Shown here in pieces: positions 8,420 to 14,827 of a stretch of 64,000 bases of DNA. This DNA comes from Actinomycetota bacterium (GTDB lineage Bacteria > Actinomycetota > Geothermincolia > Geothermincolales > RBG-13-55-18), in the NCBI GenBank assembly GCA_014360685.1, contig JACIXB010000017.1, forward strand, positions 62,001 to 126,000. Reading direction: 5' to 3'. Within the stretch, counting starts at the first letter, position 1, and each line of letters begins with the position of its first letter. The translations under genes were made by a program, and so were the position numbers. Under the pieces are notes generated by a model. The model was not told the origin of the DNA, did no database searches, and saw only the letters and a list, made by a program, of their open reading frames with translations.

Positions 8420-9382
8420 TCACGATTGCCGGTCCTGTTCAAAGCAGCAGCACCCCTCCGGTATGACCAGGAAACGGTCCCCGAACCTCTCCACCCTGGC
8501 CTCCACTCCGTAAGCCTCCCGGATGGTCTCCGGGTCGATGACCTCCGGGCCTCCCCACCTCAGCACGGCGCCGTCCTTGAGGACGATGAACCGGTCCGAG
8601 TAACGGAGGGCCAGGTTGAGGTCGTGGATGGCCACCAGGACGCAGATCCCCCCCGAACGCGCCTCTGCGCGCAGGATCTCCATCACCTCGGTCTGGTTGC
8701 GCAGATCGAGGTTGTTGGTGGGTTCGTCCAGGAGCAGGATGCGGGGCTCCTGGGCCAGGGCGCGGGCGATGACCACCTTCTGCATCTCCCCCCCGCTGAG
8801 CTCGTCGGTGTAGCGAAGGGCGAGGTGGGCAAGACCCAGGCGGTGGAGGATGGCCTCCACCGCCTCCAGGTCCGCCGTTTCCACCCCCCAGCTCACGTGC
8901 GGCTTCCTTCCTAAAAGGACGGCGTCGAAGACGGTCAGCCGGTGGTACCCGTCGGCGCGCTGGGGTACGTAGCCCGCCTTTCTGGCCAGCTCCGGGGGCT
9001 TGAGCCGGGACAGGGGTTCACCCTCCACGAGTATGGCTCCTTCCCGGGGCTTGAGCAGGCGTAGTAGGCACTTGAGAAGCGTGCTCTTCCCCGCCCCGTT
9101 GTTGCCCAGCACGGAGCAGACCTCCCCGGGCCGCAGCGTGAAGCTCACCCCGCGGAGGACCTCCACCTGCGGGTAGGAGAAAGAAACCCCCTCCACCCTT
9201 AAGGCGGCGCCATCCCGCGAGGGCTCGTTGCCCGCCCGCGCCGTGGCTGGAGCGGGCGAGTCCTTCCCCGCCCCCCTTAAGATTCCCCCGCGCTTTCCGG
9301 TTCTCTCCGCCCTTTCCTGGCCTCTCCTTCCGTAAAGCCATTCTTTGCCATGTCTTACCAATACATCGGGAAACCTCCCCAT
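8420..9382 (-). CDS. FecE/BtuD-type ABC transporter ATPase
   Basis: A 320-residue ATPase for a metal-chelate (siderophore, haem, corrinoid or metal) importer. The N-terminal 75 residues are a charged, low-conservation extension. The ATPase proper starts at RVEGVSFSYPQ, with Walker A GNNGAGKST, signature LSGGEMQKV, Walker B ILLLDEPTNNLD and the switch histidine in AIHDLN. The C-terminus ends in a cluster GCCCFEQ. ATG 9382 has GGAGGTGAGG just upstream, overlapping the end of the permease gene by spacing of eight bases, so the two are translationally linked. Confidence 0.9.
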   Translation of the reverse strand: MGRFPDVLVRHGKEWLYGRRGQERAERTGKRGGILRGAGKDSPAPATARAGNEPSRDGAALRVEGVSFSYPQVEVLRGVSFTLRPGEVCSVLGNNGAGKSTLLKCLLRLLKPREGAILVEGEPLSRLKPPELARKAGYVPQRADGYHRLTVFDAVLLGRKPHVSWGVETADLEAVEAILHRLGLAHLALRYTDELSGGEMQKVVIARALAQEPRILLLDEPTNNLDLRNQTEVMEILRAEARSGGICVLVAIHDLNLALRYSDRFIVLKDGAVLRWGGPEVIDPETIREAYGVEARVERFGDRFLVIPEGCCCFEQDRQS

Positions 9383-9390
9383 ATCCCACC

Positions 9391-10512
9391 TCACCTCCGG
9401 TATCCCCTGACCAGCAGGTAGATGAAGAGGGGCGCCCCCATGAAGGAGGTGATGGCCCCCACGGGCAGGACCACCGGGGCGATGATGGTGCGCCCGATGG
9501 TGTCCGAGGCCAGGAGGAGGAAGGACCCCGCGGCTACCGACCCCGGCACCAGGTATCGGTAATCGCCCCCGATGACCCGGCGCATGAGGTGGGGCGCCAC
9601 CAGCCCCACGAAGGCGATGATCCCCAGGAAGGCCACGCACACCGCGGCCAGCAGCGAGGCCAGGAACATCCCCGCCAGGCGGAGGCGGTTCACGTTCACC
9701 CCCAGGGTCCGGGCCGTCTCGTCACCCGCGGCCAGGGCGTTGAGGCTCCAGCGCCGGGCGATGAAAAAGGCGACCACGGGGAGGGTGACCCCGGCGATGA
9801 TCGCCAGTTCCTTCCAGGAAGCCCGGCCCAGGTCTCCAAAGGTCCAGAAGACCACCGAGGCCACCTGCACGTCGCTGGCGAAGTACTGGGTGATGATGGT
9901 GCCGGCGGAGAAGAGGGCACCCATGGCGATACCGGCCAGGATCATGGCCTCGGGGGTCATTCCCCTGGCCCGGGCCATGCCCAGGACGACGAGGGTGGTG
10001 AGGATGGCCCCCAGGAAGGCGAAGACGGTGACCACGTAGGGGTTGTTGATCCACACCGCGTCCAAGGTGGTGCTCTGGGTGGTCCCGGCTCCCAGGACCA
10101 CGATGGCCACCGCCGCCCCGAAGGCAGCCCCCTGCGAGATTCCCAGCGTGTAATCGGAGGCCAGGGGATTCACCAGCAGGTTCTGCATCACGCAGCCGGA
10201 AAGGGAGAGGGCCGCGCCGGCCAGGAGGGCGGCGAGGACGCGCGGTAGGCGGATGTGGAGGACGATGCGCGAAGCGGTGGCGTCCGCCCTGCCCAGGAGA
10301 GTACGGATCACCTCGAGGGGGGAGAGGCCGGCCGAGCCGAGGCCCATGGCGATGATGGCTAGGGCTGCCGAGCCCAGGGCCACGAGCATGATGACCAGGG
10401 CCTTCCTCCTCGCGTACCTCCGGTAGATGGCGATGGGAGCCGAAGTGCCGCTCCCCACCGCCGGGTCCCTCTTTCGCCACCGGGTTTCCCACCGGCCTCG
10501 TTCTGCTTCCAC
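9391..10512 (-). CDS. FecCD/BtuC-type ABC transporter permease
   Basis: A 373-residue polytopic permease of the FecCD family with about ten membrane segments. Typical stretches are RLPRVLAALLAGAALSLSGCVMQNLLVNPLA (quoted in part: RLPRVLAALLAGAALSLSGC), DYTLGISQGAAFGAA, FWTFGDLGRASW and FVGLVAPHLMRR. It would form the homodimeric channel for the ligand delivered by the lipoprotein encoded upstream. The start is GTG 10512 with GGGAG nine bases before it. The 240 bases between it and the binding-protein gene contain a GC-rich hairpin (about 10581-10602). Confidence 0.9.
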   Translation of the reverse strand: MEAERGRWETRWRKRDPAVGSGTSAPIAIYRRYARRKALVIMLVALGSAALAIIAMGLGSAGLSPLEVIRTLLGRADATASRIVLHIRLPRVLAALLAGAALSLSGCVMQNLLVNPLASDYTLGISQGAAFGAAVAIVVLGAGTTQSTTLDAVWINNPYVVTVFAFLGAILTTLVVLGMARARGMTPEAMILAGIAMGALFSAGTIITQYFASDVQVASVVFWTFGDLGRASWKELAIIAGVTLPVVAFFIARRWSLNALAAGDETARTLGVNVNRLRLAGMFLASLLAAVCVAFLGIIAFVGLVAPHLMRRVIGGDYRYLVPGSVAAGSFLLLASDTIGRTIIAPVVLPVGAITSFMGAPLFIYLLVRGYRR

Positions 10513-10751
10513 TTTACCCCGCTCCCGGGTGTTTCACACCACCTAACTCCCAGCCGGGCACGGAGACCGGGCGCCCCCGCGGTGCCCCCCCGGGGGGCAT
10601 ATTTCCCCGACTCCGCCTGGCATATTTCGTCCCTTGTCGCCGAAAAGTTACTTCATCAACGGGCAGGGCCTGCCCGGGGAAGGTTCTTAGGAATGGTTAG
10701 AATTACCAACCCCTGGAACTCGCCCCGGGCAGGACACCCTTCACCCCGGTA

Positions 10752-11876
10752 TCAGAATTCGAGTTTCGTGAAGCCGCCGAAGTCCCGGGCCATGTCCTCG
10801 TAGAGGCGCTTGCCCAGCAGGAACTCGTAGATTTCATCAGCTTTCTCGGCCGGGTCCACGTCCTCGAAGGCCCGGGGGAAGATGACCTTCCCCATGAAGT
10901 AGGCGTCGGCTATGGCCGTGTCCACGTTGGTGGTGTAGTAGTTGTAGGGAAGGTACCCGTAGACCCTCCCCTCCCGGAAAGCCCGCAGGGACTGGTAATA
11001 ACCGGGGTTCTTGCCGTAGTCCTCCCTGACCATGGCCAGGCCCCCCTCGTCCACGAAGATGATGTCCGGGTCCCAGGCCAGGAGCTTTTCCTTGTCGATC
11101 ATCACGCTGCCTTTCTGCCCCGTCTCGTCAGCCACGTTGACCGCCCCGACCGCGGAGAGGGGAGGAAAGTTGGCCTGGGTGCTCTCTATCCCGTGGGTGC
11201 CCTTGAAGCCTATGCCTCCGACGTAAACCCTTGGCTTCTCCTCGGCAGGGATGTCCTCCGTCCGCGAACGCAGGTCCTCCTGGCACTCCCTCACGAAATC
11301 CGCCACTTGCTCAGCCCGTTCGCGGTTCCCGGTGATCTCCCCCACCAGCCGTATGGATTCCAGGAGCTCTTCGTCGAAGGTGCCCAGCTGCCCGTAACTC
11401 AGGACCACCACCGGGATGCCCGTCTGCTGCTGCAGCTCATCCGCCTTGGCCGCGTCCACCAGGTGGGCCGCGAAGATGACCTCCGGGTCCACGCTTATCA
11501 GCTTCTCGGGGTCCGGAGAGGAGTCCGGCCCTCCCTGCCCGATGACCGGTAGCTCCTTGAGCTCGGGGTAAGCCATTATGTAGGGACGCCCCGTGGCCCA
11601 CTGCTTCTCCATGTTCTCGATGCCCACCACCTTGTCCGCGGCTCCGGCGTAGCACACCAGTCGCAGCGCGCCCGGCCCGATGGCCGCCACCCGTTCCGCC
11701 GGGACGGTCACCTCCACGCTCCTCCCGGCCAGGTCGGTCAGGGTGGTCTTCCCCGGACCGGTTCCGGTGCTTTCGCCCCCGCAACCGGGTAGGATCGCCA
11801 GGACGATCAGCGCGGCCAGGGCCAGCGAAAGCCCGGTCCAGGACATCATGCTCTTTCTCGCCCTTTTTCCAGCCAT
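10752..11876 (-). CDS. FecB/BtuF-type substrate-binding lipoprotein
   Basis: A 374-residue periplasmic-binding-type lipoprotein. A signal peptide ends in the lipobox ILPGC. Two Rossmann-like lobes follow with the typical VTVPAERVAAIGPGALRLV and DLAGRSVEV openings. The C-terminus contains YNYYTTNVDTAIADAYFMGK, seen in FecB-like proteins annotated as iron or other metal-chelate binders in anaerobes. The ligand cannot be named. ATG 11876 is preferred to ATG 11882, which abuts the GGGAGGAGG site with no spacing. Confidence 0.88.
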   Translation of the reverse strand: MAGKRARKSMMSWTGLSLALAALIVLAILPGCGGESTGTGPGKTTLTDLAGRSVEVTVPAERVAAIGPGALRLVCYAGAADKVVGIENMEKQWATGRPYIMAYPELKELPVIGQGGPDSSPDPEKLISVDPEVIFAAHLVDAAKADELQQQTGIPVVVLSYGQLGTFDEELLESIRLVGEITGNRERAEQVADFVRECQEDLRSRTEDIPAEEKPRVYVGGIGFKGTHGIESTQANFPPLSAVGAVNVADETGQKGSVMIDKEKLLAWDPDIIFVDEGGLAMVREDYGKNPGYYQSLRAFREGRVYGYLPYNYYTTNVDTAIADAYFMGKVIFPRAFEDVDPAEKADEIYEFLLGKRLYEDMARDFGGFTKLEF

Positions 11877-12165
11877 CTCCATCCTCCTCCCGATTCCGAT
11901 CCCGCCTTTCACGGATACCGGGCCCGCCTGGAAGACTTCACCGGGTGTCTCCCAGAGCCCACTGGCTGCCTGCGGGAAGTGGTGCTCCATGGGCTTCGCC
12001 GAGGTTCCAGGGGACACCGCAACACTTTCCCCGAGGATTACCGGGGGCGTTATTCGGCGCGCTCGCCTGTTTCACGCCCGACGCGCGGACCCGATGGTAG
12101 CCTGATGGCGCTCGCAGGTTTCTCCCCGGCCGTGTTAACGGGCGCACGGGGCGCGATTAGCAACG

Positions 12166-12654
12166 TCACTGTTCCGGGGACACGAGGTCCCCTTTCAGGG
12201 CGGAAACGATCTCCGCGATGGAACCCCTCACCTCCTTCGCCTCCAGGGGAGTGCCCTCCAGGTTGGCCCGGGCCACGGCCCCCATGGGGCAGGCGCAGCC
12301 CTCCATGCTGTGCTCGATCTTGCCAATTCTTACCAGGGAGAGGCCGTTCCGGGCGGACCTGCAGGACTCGGGCAGGGATTCGTGATCCAATCCTGGCTCG
12401 AAGAGGCCCATATCCTCGCCACCCGTTCCCCGCAACAAGGCCATGAGTTTTTCCCGCACCGCCGATCTCCCGCCCAGCCAGTCCATGAGGGTATGCAGGG
12501 GCTCGGGCAACCCGAGCATGGAGGGAAGGCCGAGGTTGGACTCGTCGGCGTCCACCACCAGGACCGGCGCCGACTCCCTTATCTCGAGGGCCAGCAGGCT
12601 GACCAGGGTGCTCTTGCCGCTCCCGCCGCGACCGCTCACCAGTATCTTGGGCAT
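12166..12654 (-). CDS. truncated CooC-like P-loop ATPase
   Basis: A 162-residue protein starting as a CooC/MinD-type ATPase with the deviant Walker A GRGGSGKST and VVDADESNLGL. It also has the CACPMG cysteine motif. Family members run to about 250 residues, with a VDTEAG-type Walker B after that cysteine motif. Here the protein instead ends soon after ANLEGTPLEAKEV. The ATPase should therefore lack part of its fold, so this may be a recent internal deletion. CooC proteins assist nickel insertion into CO dehydrogenase, which would fit the transport operon, but function here is doubtful. Confidence 0.65.
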   Translation of the reverse strand: MPKILVSGRGGSGKSTLVSLLALEIRESAPVLVVDADESNLGLPSMLGLPEPLHTLMDWLGGRSAVREKLMALLRGTGGEDMGLFEPGLDHESLPESCRSARNGLSLVRIGKIEHSMEGCACPMGAVARANLEGTPLEAKEVRGSIAEIVSALKGDLVSPEQ

Positions 12655-12674
12655 GTTACCTCCATTCAGGGTTT

Positions 12675-13286
12675 TTACGATGAGGCTTCACAGGGTTCCG
12701 GAGCCGTTTTACGGGCCTGGAGAAAGTAACCTTCTGCGCCGTCCCTTATGTCGATTTCCGAAAAACCCGCACCCCCGAAAAGGCGTAGCATGGCCTCCTC
12801 CCCCGGCAGCATGTCTTCTCCCACTGCACCGCCCAGGCGGCGGTGGCGGGCGTTTATGCTCTCCCGGTCCTCGGTGTGGGAGACCACCACCCGGCCCCCG
12901 GGACGGAGGACGCGGAACATCTCCCGGACCGCCCTTTCCTTGTCCCAGATGTGGGGGAAGCAGTTGTGGCACACCACCAGGTCGAAACTCTCCTCGAGGA
13001 AAGGGGTTTCGGCGATGTCCGCGTGCAAGTACTGCAGGTTGGGCCGGGTCAGCTTGCGGCGGGCGACGCGGAGCATCTCCTCGGCGATGTCCAGGGCGCA
13101 GACCGACCCCCCGGGGCCAACCGCCTCCAGCAGGTGGGGCAAGAGGACGCCGGTGCCGCATCCCACGTCCAGGACCGCGCTTCCCGGCGCGATTCCCAGG
13201 GACCTGACCATGGCGGATCCTCTCTCCCGTTCCCAGGCGTCCTGGGTGAGGTCCCAGTCGGCGGCACGGCGGTTGAAGAAATCCAT
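12675..13286 (-). CDS. class I SAM-dependent methyltransferase
   Basis: A 203-residue Rossmann methyltransferase. Motif I is VLDVGCGTGVLLPHL, an acidic loop is ALDIAEEM, motif II/III lies around ESFDLVVCHNCFPH, and the post-motif segment is FRVLRPGGRVVVSHT. The start MDFFNRRAADWD at 13286 is typical of UbiE-like methyltransferases found beside FecBCD-type transporters in anaerobes. An open frame reaches back to 13820, but it covers the hairpin-rich leader and shows no conserved sequence. It is first in the minus-strand operon, 20 bases before the CooC-like gene. Confidence 0.85.
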   Translation of the reverse strand: MDFFNRRAADWDLTQDAWERERGSAMVRSLGIAPGSAVLDVGCGTGVLLPHLLEAVGPGGSVCALDIAEEMLRVARRKLTRPNLQYLHADIAETPFLEESFDLVVCHNCFPHIWDKERAVREMFRVLRPGGRVVVSHTEDRESINARHRRLGGAVGEDMLPGEEAMLRLFGGAGFSEIDIRDGAEGYFLQARKTAPEPCEASS

Positions 13287-13783
13287 TATCTCTAGCGCAT
13301 GTATCTCAGGTCGGGAGCCCGGCCCGCGCGGGGGCAGGTCATGTGGCCCCTCCTCGAACGTGGGACGGGGCGGCGCGGCCGCCGAATCGTGAGCCACGCC
13401 CGGGGAGAGGTTGAGGCATCCTCCCTCGCACCGCATGGAATGCGTCCCGCCAGACAAAAAGCCGGACCTTTCGGCGCTTCCCATGGTGCAGGCCGTATCC
13501 AGGGCGGCTCCGGGGTATGGGTCAGCCGAAAGAGCATACCTTTCGTTGCACCCTATCCCTTCGCGTCTCTTGAGCTGGCCCTCCCATGCCTGCGAGGCCT
13601 TTTCGGTTGTGATGCCCGTTGGTGCCGCTGATCCCCGGCCGCAAGCGCCGTCAACACCCGCCGTCGCTCCACGCCGGAGCCCTTGGTAGGCGGCGTTCTC
13701 CCCGGTCGAAGCCTCTCCCGGGGGGATCACTCGGGCATCCACGCAGTCCGTCACCTCCATTTGAGGCGGATTCATCCGTTCCC
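13287..13783 (-). other. structured 500-base untranslated stretch upstream of the methyltransferase
   Basis: No gene is recognised here. On the minus strand, GGTGCA (13552-13547) can pair with TGCACC (13490-13485) to enclose two hairpins (CGAAAG/CTTTCG at 13545-13527 and GGCT/AGCC at 13527-13506). A weak hairpin with a T5 tail (about 13477-13456) follows. This resembles a three-way-junction leader but could be chance in GC-rich DNA. I could not match it to a named riboswitch. Confidence 0.3.
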
Positions 13784-13893
13784 GAAAAAAACCACGAAGG
13801 TCACCGACCTTCGTGGTCAATCCTTCCGAGTATTTCTCTCAGCCGGGCCTTACCGCCCTTTACACGGCGGCTTCCCGCCGCCTTCTTTCTCCG
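13784..13893 (-). ncRNA. short leader or small RNA ending in an intrinsic terminator
   Basis: From the predicted start near 13893 the minus-strand RNA would be about 110 nt. It would hold a GGCGGC/GCCGCC hairpin, a CGGCUGAGA segment, and a perfect 12-bp terminator stem (13817-13806 with 13802-13791). A run of seven T residues (plus-strand A run 13785-13791) follows the stem. Placed ahead of the transporter operon, it may be a riboswitch or attenuator. It could also be a free small RNA. No known riboswitch core was recognised. Confidence 0.45.
13785..13817 (-). terminator. strong intrinsic terminator in leader of transport operon
   Basis: ACCACGAAGGTC / GACCTTCGTGGT form a perfect 12-bp stem with a three-base loop, followed on the minus strand by seven T residues. 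Confidence 0.85.
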
Positions 13894-13899
13894 GGTAGA

Positions 13900-13929
13900 G
13901 GATAACACGGGGAAAGGGGAAAATGTCAA
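13900..13929 (-). promoter_or_regulatory. sigma-70-type promoter, minus strand
   Basis: On the minus strand TTGACA (13929-13924) is followed after 18 bases by TTATCC (13905-13900). The -35 is a perfect consensus. It would start the leader RNA near 13893. Confidence 0.55.
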
Positions 13930-14110
13930 GCGATGGCCTTACCCGGTTGATTATTGCGGATTTCAATTTTACTGTTACGCGTGGGCTGGCAGGAAATGTA
14001 AGGCGATCACGCCAAACGGGGCATTGATCCGGGGTGGCCCTAAATCCCCGGCGGCATGATGGTGGAAGGCAACGCCAGGCGTGCCAACCGAAGATCGAAG
14101 ATGTGACCCC

Positions 14111-14139
14111 TTTCCAAGGGTTGACGGCGGTGGTAATAT
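14111..14139 (+). promoter_or_regulatory. candidate promoter for the cobalamin riboswitch RNA
   Basis: An extended -10 (TGGTAATAT, 14131-14139) lies 17 bases after a poor -35 (TTTCCA). TTGACG at 14121 and TTGACA at 14157 are nearby but are not spaced to any good -10. Confidence 0.35.
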
Positions 14140-14174
14140 TGTGGAGGTGTCGAGGCTTGACAACCGTATAACAC

Positions 14175-14338
14175 GCCGGCCGGGTTCGCGAGATTAAAAG
14201 GGAAGTCGGTGAGAGTCCGACACGGTAGCGCCGCTGTGACCGGGGAGCGAAGCCCCAGGTATCCCACTGGCGGGAGCCGGGAAGGGGGGGCGGAGCGGTG
14301 ATCCGGAAGTCAGAAGACCTGCCCGGCATGGGTCAGTG
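14175..14338 (+). promoter_or_regulatory. cobalamin riboswitch
   Basis: The core matches the cobalamin riboswitch consensus: AAAAGGGAAGTCGGTGAGAG, then GTCCGACACGGTAGCGCCGC and TGTGACC, a GCCCC hairpin, CCACTGG, GGGAAGG, and the B12 box AGTCAGAAGACCTGCC (14309-14324 region). The outer P1 can form from GCCGG near 14175 and CCGGC near 14333. A terminator follows at 14375-14408, so adenosyl- or methyl-cobalamin binding probably shuts off transcription of the downstream secreted protein and possibly the ECF operon. Confidence 0.95.
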
Positions 14339-14374
14339 AGCTCTCCGCCTTAGAGAGAATCTGACGGATGTGCC

Positions 14375-14408
14375 ATCTCCTCTCTCGAAGCGAGAGAGGA
14401 GATTTTTT
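14375..14408 (+). terminator. riboswitch expression-platform terminator
   Basis: A perfect 13-bp stem (ATCTCCTCTCTCG / CGAGAGAGGAGAT) with an AAG loop is followed by six T residues. GAGCTCTCCGCCTTAGAGAG just upstream can compete for part of the stem and may act as the antiterminator. Confidence 0.9.
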
Positions 14409-14409
14409 G

Positions 14410-14827
14410 TCTTCCGGAGGCTCGCGCGGTGATCTGTCGATCCGCGTTGGATGAGCGTGGTGTGCGGGGATCCCAGGGTTGGATTCCTCGGGTATTTTCG
14501 GCGAGGACCGCGTCGTCGGGAGATGGAGGCGGAAGGGGTCGAGCGAGGTCGGGGAGGGCCGGTCCTCAAGTGTTGTTCGACGTGGCTCCGCCACCATGAC
14601 CTGGACTCTGACATTGAGTGGATGGGGTGGGGCTTGGAGAGGGTTTTCGGTAAGGGACCGGCGGCCGCCGAGAAGTGCGGGAAAGGAGAGACGGCTTATG
14701 GCGGTGGCGGAAAGGAGAAACGGTGTATGACCTTGGGATGAAAGCTGTAAGGGCGATGGAGCAGGGGAAAAGGCGGACTCCTGATCTATCCGGCGGCATG
14801 GGACTGGTAGGTATGGAGGAGGCTGAG
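14410..14827 (+). other. long leader with two overlapping mini-ORFs
   Basis: Between the riboswitch terminator and the secreted-protein gene lie two short frames, each with an AAAGGAG site. One is MAVAERRNGV (14698-14730) and the other MTLG (14727-14741). They are joined by ATGA overlaps to each other and to an in-frame ATG at 14738 of the next gene. The sites are parts of an imperfect duplication (about 14679-14702 and 14707-14730). The rest of the stretch holds no gene I recognise. Confidence 0.45.

Noticed and set aside
13450-13480. GCCGAAAGG segment reminiscent of a molybdenum-cofactor riboswitch
   Set aside because: I could not place the other conserved elements of that family. It remains only a point to check with Rfam.
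12675-13820. Methyltransferase start as far upstream as 13820
   Set aside because: The extra 178 codons cover a hairpin-rich leader and a terminator, with no recognisable domain; the family start is MDFFNRRAADWD at 13286.
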